A stretch of DNA of 64,000 bases, taken from contig CAVOJV010000058.1 in assembly GCA_963696325.1 (NCBI GenBank), positions 1-64,000 on the forward strand, given 5' to 3'. A program made the position numbers and the translations under genes. Within the stretch, counting starts at the first letter, position 1, and each line of letters opens with the position of its first letter. Source of the DNA: CAVOJV01 sp963696325. GTDB taxonomy: Bacteria; Pseudomonadota; Gammaproteobacteria; Competibacterales; Competibacteraceae. Positions 29,678-38,483 of the stretch are shown here, piece after piece. Under the pieces are notes generated by a model that saw nothing but the letters and a program-made list of their open reading frames with translations, was not told the origin of the DNA and made no database searches.

Positions 29678-31258
29678 ATGACCGCCCGAGACATTCATTC
29701 CGACCGTATTCTCATTCTGGATTTTGGTGCCCAGTACACTCAGTTGATCGCCCGACGGATACGCGAAATCGGCGTTTACTGCGAGATCTATGCCTACGAC
29801 GCTGACAGCGCCGCCATCCGCGCCTTTCACCCAGGGGGTATCATCCTGTCTGGTGGGCCGGAATCCACCACCGTGGCGGAGGGGCCACGGGCGCCGCAGA
29901 TGGTATTCGATCTGGGGGTGCCGTTGTTGGGGATCTGCTATGGCATGCAAACCATGGCGGTGCAATTGGGTGGGCGGGTGGAAACCTCCACGCAGCGCGA
30001 GTTCGGCTATGCCCAGATTCGTGCGCATGCGCATTCCAGCCTGCTCAAGGACATCGAGGATCACGCCACTGCTGAGGGTTATGGCCTGTTGGATGTGTGG
30101 ATGAGCCACGGCGACAAGGTCGTGGAATTGCCGCCGGGTTTCGTACGCATCGCCAGCACACCCAACACCCCGCTGGCGGGTATGGCCGATGAGGAACGGC
30201 GCTGGTTCGGCGTCCAGTTCCATCCGGAGGTCACCCACACCCGCCAGGGCGGCCGCATCCTGCGGCGCTTCGTACTGGACATTTGTGGCTGCGAAGCCTT
30301 GTGGACCACCGGTAACATCATTGAGGACAGCATCGCCAATGTACGTTCCACGGTGGGCGATGAGGAAGTCCTGCTGGCGCTGTCCGGCGGCGTGGATTCC
30401 TCCGTGGTGGCCGCCCTTCTGCACCGGGCCATCGGCACTCAGCTCACCTGCGTGTTCGTGGATACCGGCCTGCTGCGTCTGCACGAGGCGGACCAGGTGC
30501 TGCGTACCTTTGCCGAGCACTTGGGCGTGCGGGTGATCCTGGTGGATGCCGAGTCGCGTTTCCTCGGCGCGCTGGCAGGGGAGCGCGACCCCGAGCGTAA
30601 GCGCAAGATCATCGGCGCACTCTTCGTGGAAATTTTCGACGAACAAGCTGCAAAGCTGAACAATGCCCGCTGGCTCGCCCAGGGCACCATCTATCCGGAT
30701 GTCATTGAGTCTGCCGGTGCCAGGACTGGCAAGGCCCATGTGATCAAGTCCCACCACAATGTGGGGGGGTTACCCTCGGCCATGCGCTTGAAGCTGCTGG
30801 AGCCCCTGCGGGAACTGTTCAAGGACGAAGTGCGCCAGTTGGGGGTAGAACTGGGACTGCCTTCCGAGATGGTCTGCCGGCATCCGTTTCCCGGACCAGG
30901 ACTGGCGGTGCGTGTACTCGGGGAAGTGCGCAGGGACTATGTGAACCTGTTGCGTCAGGCCGATGACATCTTCATCGAGGAATTGCGCCGCCACGGTCTC
31001 TATGAGCGCACCAGCCAGGCGTTTGCCGTGTTTCTGCCGGTGAAGTCTGTCGCGGTCATGGGCGATGGCCGTTGCTATGCCTACGTGATTGCATTGCGCG
31101 CCGTGGAAACCAGCGATTTCATGACTGCTCAGTGGGCGCAGCTGCCCTATGAGTTTCTGGATCTGGTGTCCCGCCGTATCATCAATGAAGTAGTGGGGAT
31201 ATCCCGAGTGGTCTACGACATTTCTGGTAAGCCGCCGGCGACCATCGAGTGGGAGTAG
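29678..31258 (+). CDS. guaA: GMP synthase (glutamine-hydrolysing)
   Basis: A 526-residue amidotransferase making GMP from XMP, glutamine and ATP. The class I glutaminase domain holds C87 in GICYGM and H182/E184 in VQFHPEVTH. The ATP-pyrophosphatase P-loop is LALSGGVDSS at about residues 234-242. The C-terminal dimerisation domain ends KPPATIEWE, the conserved terminus. It is directly downstream of guaB and presumably co-transcribed. Confidence 0.96.
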   Translation: MTARDIHSDRILILDFGAQYTQLIARRIREIGVYCEIYAYDADSAAIRAFHPGGIILSGGPESTTVAEGPRAPQMVFDLGVPLLGICYGMQTMAVQLGGRVETSTQREFGYAQIRAHAHSSLLKDIEDHATAEGYGLLDVWMSHGDKVVELPPGFVRIASTPNTPLAGMADEERRWFGVQFHPEVTHTRQGGRILRRFVLDICGCEALWTTGNIIEDSIANVRSTVGDEEVLLALSGGVDSSVVAALLHRAIGTQLTCVFVDTGLLRLHEADQVLRTFAEHLGVRVILVDAESRFLGALAGERDPERKRKIIGALFVEIFDEQAAKLNNARWLAQGTIYPDVIESAGARTGKAHVIKSHHNVGGLPSAMRLKLLEPLRELFKDEVRQLGVELGLPSEMVCRHPFPGPGLAVRVLGEVRRDYVNLLRQADDIFIEELRRHGLYERTSQAFAVFLPVKSVAVMGDGRCYAYVIALRAVETSDFMTAQWAQLPYEFLDLVSRRIINEVVGISRVVYDISGKPPATIEWE

Positions 31259-31330
31259 CGTTTCCGCCGTGGCTCGGCCTCTGGGGCTGGCGACGGGCAT
31301 TTGGATTTCAAGGCTTTGGAGATATATTGA

Positions 31331-31849
31331 GTGGAAGACCTGGCAGGCACCATCATCAGTGACGAGGACTGGATGGCGCACGCACTGACCCTGGGCCAGG
31401 AGGCCGCCCGGCAAGGCGAGGTGCCGGTGGGCGCAGTGCTGGTGGCCGTCGATGGGACGGTCATCGGTGAGGCCTTTAATCGTCCCGTAGCAGCCTGTGA
31501 CCCGACCGCCCATGCCGAGATCCTGGCGTTGCGCCAGGCCGCCGCCCGCATCGGTAATTACCGCCTGCTCGACAGCACTCTGTACGTTACCCTGGAGCCT
31601 TGTCCCATGTGCGCCGGCGCTCTGGTCCATGCCCGGGTGGGGAGGGTGGTATTCGGCGCTGCCGATCCCCGGGCCGGAGCTGCCGGCACGGTCTTCAATC
31701 TGCTTCAGTCGGCGCATCTCAACCACCGCGCCGAGGTGAAGGGTGGGGTGCTGGGGGACTGCTGTGGCCGGCTGTTACAGGACTTCTTCCGGGGCCGCCG
31801 CGCAATGGCTGCCCACTCCCCCGTTCTTGCCAAGCACAAAGAGGCATGA
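31331..31849 (+). CDS. tadA: tRNA-specific adenosine deaminase
   Basis: TadA converts the wobble adenosine of tRNA-Arg(ACG) to inosine. The zinc-binding residues of the cytidine-deaminase fold are H61 with catalytic E63 (HAEILAL) and C91/C94 (PCPMCAGAL). The family motif RVGRVVFGAADPRAGAAGTVFNLL follows. A GTG start at 31331 gives 172 residues, a usual length. It lies 72 bases after guaA on the same strand. Confidence 0.92.
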   Translation: MEDLAGTIISDEDWMAHALTLGQEAARQGEVPVGAVLVAVDGTVIGEAFNRPVAACDPTAHAEILALRQAAARIGNYRLLDSTLYVTLEPCPMCAGALVHARVGRVVFGAADPRAGAAGTVFNLLQSAHLNHRAEVKGGVLGDCCGRLLQDFFRGRRAMAAHSPVLAKHKEA

Positions 31850-31995
31850 ATGCTTTCCCTGAACAGGGTGAGCTTGTATGCTATGAGCCCAGCAACAGGG
31901 TACCCCCCGATTAAGTTGCCTGCTGATATAAATGCTGCGTTGCTCAGGGAGGCAACGCCTCAACCCTAAGCCAATAAACACAAAAAGGCTGGTCG

Positions 31996-32910
31996 ATGGG
32001 ATATTTCATTCAGCAACTTATCAATGGTCTGACGCTGGGCATGATCTATGGCCTGATCGCCATCGGCTACACGATGGTGTATGGCATCATCGGCATGATC
32101 AACTTCGCCCATGGCGAGATCTATATGATCGGCGCTTTTATTTCGATCATCTGCTTTACTCTTCTGAGCGCGGCCGGCATCACCTGCCGTGCCGCTGGCG
32201 CTGCTGATCGTTCTCGTGGTAGCCATGTTTTTCACTTCCGTGTATGGCTGGACACTGGAGCGGGTCGCCTATCGGCCGCTGCGGGGGGCGCCACGACTAG
32301 CGCCGTTGATTTCGGCCATCGGCATGTCCATCTTTTTGCAAAACTACGTGCAGATCATCCAGGGGGCCCGAGTTAAGCCTATGCAACCCATCATTCATGG
32401 GGGGATTACCTTGCTCGATCGGGGCGCTTTCGTGGTTGGGTTTAGCTACATTCAGATCCTGATCTGGATTTTGACCATCGGCCTGATGATCGCCTTCGCG
32501 CTGCTGATCGGGCGCACGGCGCTGGGCGCTCCCAACGCGCCTGCCAACAGGATCAGGTCATGGCCGCGTTGCTCGGCGTCGATGTGGATAAAAGTGATCT
32601 CGCTGACCTTTGTCATTGGCGCAGCGCTGGCCGCTGTCGCCGGGCTGATGGTGACCCTGTACTATGGTGTCGTGGACTTTTTTATTGGCTTTCTGGCTGG
32701 CCTGAAGGCCTTTACTGCGGCGGTGCTTGGCGGTATTGGTCGTTGCCGGGCGCCATTTTGGGAGGCCTGATCCTGGGTTTGGTGGAGGCGCTGTGGTCGG
32801 CGTATTTCACCACCGAGTACAAAGACGTTGCGGCGTTTTCCATCCTGGTGATGGTATTGATTTTTCGCCCCACGGGTCTGCTGGGTAAACCGGAAGTGGA
32901 AAAGGTATAA
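31996..32910 (+). CDS. livH: Branched-chain amino-acid ABC transporter permease LivH (four apparent frameshifts)
   Basis: An inner-membrane permease of the high-affinity branched-chain amino-acid importer. The first frame gives LINGLTLGMIYGLIAIGYTMVYGIIGMINFAHGEI (in pieces), then shifts near 32187 to VPLALLIVLVVAMFF and LERVAYRPLRGAPRLAPLISAIG. Near 32525 the frame changes to SQRACQQDQVMAALLGVDVDK, returns near 32592 to VISLTFVIGAALAAVAG, and changes again near 32740 to SLPGAILGGLILGLVEALW, ending at 32910. Three shift points are short homopolymers with one base gained or lost. The rest of the operon is mostly intact, so sequence error is likelier than decay. The joined length is about 304 residues, normal for LivH. 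Confidence 0.8.
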
Positions 32911-32913
32911 GGC

Positions 32914-34221
32914 ATGGTAAGCCCGACCGCCGCCGCCTCCAGCGATTTCCTGGTCTTGCTCAAGGATGCCGCCGTCGCCGCCCTCGTGGCGCTGGCCCTG
33001 GCCGTCCCTCTGGTGGGGCTGCATACCGTGGATCAGGCCGGCGGGCTGGCTATCGAAACCCGCTTCAACTGGGTGGTTATCGCGGTCGTTGGGGTATTCT
33101 GCGGGCGCCTGCTGCTGCGGTATGTGCTCACTTTACGAGGTCGCCGCGAGCCGCAAAGCGCAGGGGCGTTCGTCCATCTTGGGGCGGTGTTACAGCCCTA
33201 TGTCAAGTGGCTGACGGTCGCCGCCCTGCTGGTTGCCTTCGTGCTGCCGTTTCTGCCTTTTTCCAGCCGTTACGTGATCGATCTGGCTACCAGCGTGCTG
33301 ATTTATGTCATGCTCGGCTGGGGCCTGAACATCGTTGTCGGGTTGGCGGGATTGCTGGATCTTGGCTATGTGGCCTTTTATGCAGTGGGTGCCTATAGTT
33401 ACGCCTTGCTCGCGGTGCACTTCGATCTGTCGTTCTGGATCTGCCTGCCGCTCGCTGGCCTGTTCGCCGCGCTGTTTGGCGTGATGCTGGGGTTTCCCGT
33501 CCTGCGCCTGCGGGGCGATTATCTGGCTATCGTGACCCTCGGTTTCGGTGAGATGATCCGTATCATCCTGCTGAATTGGTACCCGGTCACCAATGGGCCC
33601 AATGGCATTTCGGGCATCCCCCGGCCCTCCTTTTTCGGGTTGCCGTTCGATCGAACCGCGGCAGCAGGCGCCACTAGCTTTCATGAGGTTTTCGGTATTG
33701 AGTATGCAAGTACGCACCGGGTGATATTTCTGTATTTTCTGATTCTTTGCCTGGCCCTGCTCACCAATGTCTTTACGCTCAGGATTCGCCGGCTGCCGAT
33801 AGGCCGCGCCTGGGAAGCGCTGCGCGAGGATGAGATCGCCTGTCGCTCTCTCGGGGTAAACCCGACCAATACCAAGCTGACCGCGTTTGGCATCGGCGCC
33901 ATGTTTGGGGGGTTTGCCGGTTCCTTCTTCGCCACCCGACAGGGATTCATCAGCCCGGAGAGTTTCACCTTCATCGAATCGGCCACGATTCTGGCCATCG
34001 TGGTGTTAGGTGGCATGGGCAGCCAGATCGGTATAGTGATTGCCGCCCTGTTTCTGATTTTGCTGCCTGAGCTGGGGCGGGAGTTCGCCCAGTTTCGGAT
34101 GTTGCTGTTTGGTGCCGCGATGGTGTTGATCATGATTTGGCGGCCCGGTGGCCTGCTCGCTCGGCGCGAACCCACGCTGCGACTGCACGGGCACGATCCA
34201 GCGCGGGCGCCGCCGCCATGA
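32914..34221 (+). CDS. livM: Branched-chain amino-acid ABC transporter permease LivM
   Basis: The 435-residue second permease of the Liv importer. The N-terminal third holds extra hydrophobic segments as in other proteobacterial LivM proteins. The core shows LGWGLNIVVGLAGLLDLGYVAFYAVGAYSYA and the cytoplasmic EAA-like loop GRAWEALREDEIACRSLGVNPTNTKLTAF (in order). The C-terminus ends with IMIWRPGGLLARREP, typical of the family. It starts 3 bases after livH and its TGA overlaps the livG ATG (ATGA), so translation is coupled. Confidence 0.92.
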   Translation: MVSPTAAASSDFLVLLKDAAVAALVALALAVPLVGLHTVDQAGGLAIETRFNWVVIAVVGVFCGRLLLRYVLTLRGRREPQSAGAFVHLGAVLQPYVKWLTVAALLVAFVLPFLPFSSRYVIDLATSVLIYVMLGWGLNIVVGLAGLLDLGYVAFYAVGAYSYALLAVHFDLSFWICLPLAGLFAALFGVMLGFPVLRLRGDYLAIVTLGFGEMIRIILLNWYPVTNGPNGISGIPRPSFFGLPFDRTAAAGATSFHEVFGIEYASTHRVIFLYFLILCLALLTNVFTLRIRRLPIGRAWEALREDEIACRSLGVNPTNTKLTAFGIGAMFGGFAGSFFATRQGFISPESFTFIESATILAIVVLGGMGSQIGIVIAALFLILLPELGREFAQFRMLLFGAAMVLIMIWRPGGLLARREPTLRLHGHDPARAPPP

Positions 34222-35082
34222 TCCAGGCAGCCGCCGGTGTATCCCGGTCGTTGCTGACGGTGGAGCATCTGACCATGCGGTTTGGTGGCCTGGTGGCTAT
34301 CGATGATCTGTCCTTCAGCGCCAATCACAGGAGAAATCACGGCGATTATCGGGCCTAACGGGGCGGGCAAGACTACGGTCTTCAATTGCCTTACCGGTTT
34401 CTACCGGCCGAGTGTGGGGCGGCTGACGTTGCATGCCACCCATGGCCCGCTGTATCTGGAGCGTATAGAGGGATACCGTATCTGCCGGGCGGGTGTAGCG
34501 CGCACCTTCCAGAATATTCGCCTGTTTCCGGCGATGACAGTGCTGGAGAACCTGATCATCGCCCAGCATAATCTCTTGATGCGGGCTTCGCTGTTTACCG
34601 TTGCAGGTTTGCTGGGACTGTCCCGTTACCGCAATGCGGAACAGCAGGCCGTGGAGTTCGCGTGTTATTGGCTGGAGCGCGTCAATCTGCTGGCGCAAGC
34701 CGACTGGGATGCTGGCAACCTGCCCTACGGCGCCCAGCGTCGGCTGGAAATCGCTCGAGCCATGTGCACCCGGCCGTTGCTGCTGTGCTTGGATGAGCCG
34801 GCGGCCGGCCTGAATCCGCGCGAATCGGCGGCACTCAACGCCTTGCTGCAGTCGATCCGTGATCAGGAACATATTGGTATCCTGCTGATTGAACATGATA
34901 TGAACGTGGTCATGAGCATTTCGGACCGCATCGTCGTGCTGGATTATGGGCGCAAGATCGCTGAGGGTACCCCCCAAGCCATTCGCAACGATCCCGACGT
35001 TATCAAGGCCTATTTGGGCGAAGAGGAAGACGAGCAATTGCCTCCCGAGGTCGTGGAAGACCTGCAACGACAAGATGACTAG
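34218..35082 (+). CDS. livG: Branched-chain amino-acid ABC transporter ATPase LivG (one apparent frameshift)
   Basis: One of the two ATPases of the Liv importer. The start ATG at 34218 overlaps the livM stop and encodes MIQAAAGVSRSLLTVEHL, then MRFGGLVAIDDLSFSA. At about 34325 one extra base shifts the frame; the other frame continues GEITAIIGPNGAGKTTVFN (Walker A), the LIV-specific ARTFQNIRLFPAMTVLEN, signature LPYGAQRRLEIARAM and Walker B LLCLDEPAAGLN. About 288 residues joined, slightly longer than E. coli LivG. The insertion sits in the Walker A approach, so a genuine frameshift would abolish function. Confidence 0.85.
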
Positions 35083-35135
35083 CAGAGCTGAACAGAGGGT
35101 TCTGCCACCGTGTATCTGATCGCCTCTCGTTCCCG

Positions 35136-35846
35136 ATGCTGACGGTAACCGGCTTACACACGTTTTACGGGCGCATCGAGGCCTTGCGAGGTGTGGATCT
35201 CATGGTGGCAAGCGGTGAGATCGTGGCCTTGATCGGCGCCAATGGGGCCGGCAAATCAACGTTGTTGATGACCATTTGTGGTAAACCTCGCGCCGCCCGT
35301 GGGCAGATTTTCTTTGGTGACGAGGACATCACGGCGTTGCCCACCTTCGCGATCGTGCGGCGGGGAATCGCTCAGGTACCCGAAGGGCGGCGGATATTCC
35401 CGGCCCTGACCGTGCTGGAAAACCTCCAGATGGGAGCTCTCACCGCGGACCCGGCCCATTACGATGACGATCTGCCGCGCATCTTCGAACTATTCCCTAG
35501 ACTCAAGGAACGGCAACGCCAGCGCGGTGGCACTCTATCGGGCGGCGAGCAACAGATGCTGGCAATCGCCCGCGCCTTGATGAGCCGCCCACGCCTGCTG
35601 CTGCTCGATGAGCCCTCGCTAGGACTGGCGCCGCTACTGGTCAAGCAGATTTTCAGGGTGATCAAGGAAATCAACGAGCAACAGAAGATCACCTTGTTTT
35701 TAGTGGAACAGAATGCCTATCACGCCTTGCGTCTCGCGCACCGCGGTTATGTGATGGCCAACGGGCGCATCGTGATGACGGGGACAGGCATGGAACTGCT
35801 GGCCAACAAGGAAATCCGCGCCGCCTATCTGGAGGGCGGTCATTGA
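35136..35846 (+). CDS. livF: Branched-chain amino-acid ABC transporter ATPase LivF
   Basis: The second ATPase, 236 residues. LTVTGLHTFYGRIEALRGVDL is the typical opening, Walker A is GANGAGKST, the LIV-type QVPEGRRIFPALTVLENL follows, the signature is LSGGEQQMLAIARAL and Walker B is LLLLDEPSLGLAP with the H-loop-like LVEQNA region after it. The protein ends at EGGH, close to the usual length. It follows livG by 53 bases. Confidence 0.94.
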   Translation: MLTVTGLHTFYGRIEALRGVDLMVASGEIVALIGANGAGKSTLLMTICGKPRAARGQIFFGDEDITALPTFAIVRRGIAQVPEGRRIFPALTVLENLQMGALTADPAHYDDDLPRIFELFPRLKERQRQRGGTLSGGEQQMLAIARALMSRPRLLLLDEPSLGLAPLLVKQIFRVIKEINEQQKITLFLVEQNAYHALRLAHRGYVMANGRIVMTGTGMELLANKEIRAAYLEGGH

Positions 35847-35868
35847 ATCTTTACGAGAGGGGTTGCGT

Positions 35869-36216
35869 TTGGAGTCATTGCTGGGTACGTCGTTGCAGGT
35901 GTATATCGGCTTGACCGTGACCTTCATGGGAGTTGTCGCCTACCTGGCCGGTCAGGCCATTGCCGATACCTGGCGGCCATTATGGCAGGTATTTCCCAGT
36001 TGCTTCCTGCTGGGACTGGTGGCACGGTTTTTGATTTATGCGCTGTTTCAGGGCAGCTTGCTGTCGCCTGGGATTCTCGTTGATGTGACCGTGTTGACCA
36101 TCAGCGGGCTTATCGCCTATCGGTTCACCCAGGTTACCAAGATGGTCTCTCAATATCCGTGGCTCTACGAGCGTTGTGGGTTGTGGAAGTATGCGGAAAA
36201 ATCGCCTTCGACCTGA
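35869..36216 (+). CDS. DUF6867-like small membrane protein of the liv operon
   Basis: A protein of about 115 residues with three hydrophobic segments (GLTVTFMGVVAYLAGQAI, WQVFPSCFLLGLVARFLIYALF and VDVTVLTISGLIAYRF) and a conserved-looking end MVSQYPWLYERCGLW. It resembles the short membrane proteins (DUF6867) that sit inside Liv-type transporter operons of many proteobacteria. A TTG at 35869 placed 8 bases after GAGAGG gives MESLLGTS, the usual N-terminus; TTG 35863 is an alternative. Its role in transport is unknown; position between livF and livK argues for an accessory subunit. Confidence 0.65.
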   Translation: MESLLGTSLQVYIGLTVTFMGVVAYLAGQAIADTWRPLWQVFPSCFLLGLVARFLIYALFQGSLLSPGILVDVTVLTISGLIAYRFTQVTKMVSQYPWLYERCGLWKYAEKSPST

Positions 36217-36279
36217 AGATGCTAAAGTTTAAGCAGTCGTTTTGTCGGTGTGTTCAATGTTGCTTAAGGGGTGAAAAAC

Positions 36280-37380
36280 ATGCGAAAAATTATCATGGGT
36301 ATGGTCACGTTAATGTTGGCGGCATTCGCCGTGGGCGCTTGGGCGGATATCATCATCGCTGTTGCAGGCCCGATGACCGGTCAATACGCTACGTTTGGTG
36401 AGCAATTTCGGCGCGGTGCCGAGATGGCGGTTGCCGACATCAATGCCAAGGGTGGTATTAAAGGCCAGAAACTAAAGCTTGAGATAGGCGATGACGCTTG
36501 CGATCCGAAACAGGCCGTAGCCGTTGCCAACCAATTGGCGAATAAGCGCGTGGTCTTCGTGGCGGGCCACTTTTGTTCCGGTTCTTCTATTCCCGCCTCC
36601 GACGTATACGCCGAGGAGGGAATTCTGCAAATCTCACCCGCTTCCACCAATCCTCAGCTGACCGAACGGGGCCTTGAAAACGTGTTCCGCACCTGTGGCC
36701 GCGATGATCAGCAGGGCGCCGTAGCGTCTAAATACATCATGGACCACTTTGCTAAAAAGAACGTCGCCATCCTCCATGACAAGACGGCCTATGGCAAGGG
36801 CCTAGCCGACGAGACCAAGAAACAGCTTAACGCGCTTGGCAAGAAAGAGACCATGTACGAGGCCTACACCGCCGGCGAAAAGGATTACTCGGCCTTGGTG
36901 AGCAAGATGAAGGCTGAGAATATCGGACTGATTTATGTCGGTGGCTACCATACCGAGGCTGGACTCATCATCCGCCAGGCGCGCCAGCAGGGTATGGACG
37001 CCATTCTCATGTCGGGGGATGCCCTGGTGACCAACGAGTATTGGGGGATCACCGGTGATGCCGGAGAAGGGACATTGATGACTTTCAGCCCCGATCCCGC
37101 TAAAAATCCGGCTGCAAAACCGATTGTCGACAAGTTCCTGGCGCAGGGATATAAGCCCGAGGGTTACACTCTATACTTGTATGGGACGATTCAAGCCTTT
37201 GCCCAGGCAGTCGAAAAAGCCGGCTCAACCGATCCTAAAAAGGTTGCCAAAGTCCTGAAGAGCGACAAGTTTGATACCGTGCTCGGCAAGATCGGTTTCG
37301 ACAAGAAGGGTGATGTAACCGCGCCCGGTTATGTGGTCTATCGTTGGAGCAAAGGCAATTACGACTACGCGGTCAAGTAA
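36280..37380 (+). CDS. livK: Branched-chain amino-acid ABC transporter substrate-binding protein
   Basis: A periplasmic binding protein of about 366 residues. Residues 1-23 are a signal peptide ending AWA-D. The mature protein opens IIIAVAGPMTGQYATFGEQF and shows GDDACDPKQAVAVANQL, FCSGSSIPASDVYAEEGI and FRTCGRDDQQG, the standard ligand-pocket regions of LivJ/LivK. ATG 36280 lies 8 bases after AAGGGG; a GTG at 36271 is a weaker choice. Placed last in the operon, it could be expressed above the membrane genes. Leucine, isoleucine and valine are likely ligands, but related proteins bind other amino acids or urea. Confidence 0.88.
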   Translation: MRKIIMGMVTLMLAAFAVGAWADIIIAVAGPMTGQYATFGEQFRRGAEMAVADINAKGGIKGQKLKLEIGDDACDPKQAVAVANQLANKRVVFVAGHFCSGSSIPASDVYAEEGILQISPASTNPQLTERGLENVFRTCGRDDQQGAVASKYIMDHFAKKNVAILHDKTAYGKGLADETKKQLNALGKKETMYEAYTAGEKDYSALVSKMKAENIGLIYVGGYHTEAGLIIRQARQQGMDAILMSGDALVTNEYWGITGDAGEGTLMTFSPDPAKNPAAKPIVDKFLAQGYKPEGYTLYLYGTIQAFAQAVEKAGSTDPKKVAKVLKSDKFDTVLGKIGFDKKGDVTAPGYVVYRWSKGNYDYAVK

Positions 37381-37394
37381 CCCGGCTCCTGCCT

Positions 37395-37429
37395 GGTAGT
37401 GGGTGGTTGGCTGGCAACCGCTCACTACC
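37395..37429. terminator. Hairpin after livK, without T tract
   Basis: GGTAGTG (37395-37401) pairs with CACTACC (37423-37429) and the inner GGTTG with CAACC. The stem is strong but no run of T follows on either strand, so it could be a transcript-end stabilising hairpin rather than a rho-independent terminator. It separates the liv operon from phhB. Confidence 0.35.
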
Positions 37430-37471
37430 CTCGGTTAGCCAGGTTAGCCATGTTCATGAGTGAGGTGAGCC

Positions 37472-37801
37472 ATGAAACTATCCGAGAAAAGGTGCGTACC
37501 TTGCCAGGGCGGTATCCCACCGCTGAACTTGGAAGAGGCACAAAAGCGCTTGGCGCAAACCCCGGCCTGGAATCTACTCCACGAGGGCACCCGCCTGGAA
37601 CGCCGTTTTGCCTTCAAGGATTATCTTGCGGCTCTGGATTTCGTGAATCGAGTCGGCGCCATCGCCGAGCGCGAAGGCCATCATCCGGATATTTGCTTCG
37701 GCTGGGGGTATGCGACGGTCGTGTACTACACTCACAAGATTGGTGGCCTGCATGAAAATGATTTTGTGATGGCTGCCAAGACCAGCGAAATCTACGTTTG
37801 A
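37472..37801 (+). CDS. phhB: Pterin-4a-carbinolamine dehydratase
   Basis: A 109-residue PCD/DCoH protein that regenerates the pterin cofactor of aromatic amino-acid hydroxylases. The family signature is clear: FKDYLAALDFVNRVGAIAE, then EREGHHPDICFGWGY with the two catalytic histidines, and VVYYTHKIGGLHENDFVMAAK. Residues 1-15 contain two cysteines in a variable leader. No phenylalanine hydroxylase is seen in the window; in many bacteria PCD is found alone and may assist other pterin or molybdopterin steps. Confidence 0.9.
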   Translation: MKLSEKRCVPCQGGIPPLNLEEAQKRLAQTPAWNLLHEGTRLERRFAFKDYLAALDFVNRVGAIAEREGHHPDICFGWGYATVVYYTHKIGGLHENDFVMAAKTSEIYV

Positions 37802-38138
37802 ACACGTGCATAGCTGCACGGGTATTATCATGTTGCCCTGCATGGACTCAGTCTCGGCGGCTTGCTGGCGGAATCCTTAACCGCCTGCTGCCAGACGCAA
37901 ATCCCCTGGCGCAGAGGGCGGGATCAACTTCCCGTCCTCTTACATACAGCATCGCAAATGCCACGAGATCACCGATACATCTTGTCTAGAAGAAACTTCT
38001 ATGATTACGTATATCTAACAAGGTGAGCAGGATCTTACGGGGGGGCCAGTATAATCCCATACCGAGAATGCGCTACTGCGCAACACTGCTGTTACAGTTA
38101 TCCTCGATCCAAAGCTATCTGTAGATATATTGCTGACG
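37802..38138. other. Gene-free stretch before clpS
   Basis: These 337 bases hold no supported gene. A small perfect hairpin (GTGCA/TGCAC at about 37805-37819) directly follows phhB, and a TATAAT is present at 38050-38055 in AGTATAATCCC, about 84 bases before the clpS start, without a convincing -35 box. A G7 run lies just before it. It probably contains the clpS-clpA promoter. Confidence 0.35.
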
Positions 38139-38459
38139 ATGGAACCCATACATTCTTCAGGTCAAGATCGTGGCCTTACTGTAGAACAGGCGCGTCCCAA
38201 GCTTCAGCAGCCGCGTCTTTACAAAGTCATTCTCTTGAACGACGACTATACTCCTATGGAGTTCGTCGTTCAGATCTTGCAGCATTTCTTCGGCATGAGC
38301 CGTGAGAAAGCAACCCAGGTAATGCTTCATGTTCATACACGCGGTAAGGGGGTTTGTGGTGTTTATTCTCACGAAATTGCGGAAACCAAGGTTGCGCAAG
38401 TCAACGATTTTTCCCGGAGTCACCAGCACCCCTTATTGTGTACCATGGAAGAAGCCTGA
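38139..38459 (+). CDS. clpS: ATP-dependent Clp protease adaptor ClpS
   Basis: A 106-residue adaptor that hands N-degron substrates (Leu, Phe, Tyr, Trp N-termini) to ClpAP. The substrate-pocket motif VILLNDDYTPMEFVVQIL and the ClpA-contact region FFGMSREKATQVMLHVHTRGKGVCGVY (in order) are standard. The N-terminal tail is flexible and basic, as expected. ATG 38139 is preferred over the upstream TTG 38130. clpA begins 24 bases later, the usual pairing. Confidence 0.95.
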   Translation: MEPIHSSGQDRGLTVEQARPKLQQPRLYKVILLNDDYTPMEFVVQILQHFFGMSREKATQVMLHVHTRGKGVCGVYSHEIAETKVAQVNDFSRSHQHPLLCTMEEA

Positions 38460-38483
38460 TCATAACGCCGAGAGGTTCAAGCC

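Noticed and set aside
28732..31726. Three long minus-strand open frames opposite guaB, guaA and tadA
   Set aside because: No homology and biased composition; the plus-strand genes are intact core enzymes.
31930..31960. Hairpin GCGTTGC/GCAACGC before livH
   Set aside because: A real inverted repeat, but without a T tract or a conserved riboswitch-like context; too little to call a regulatory element.
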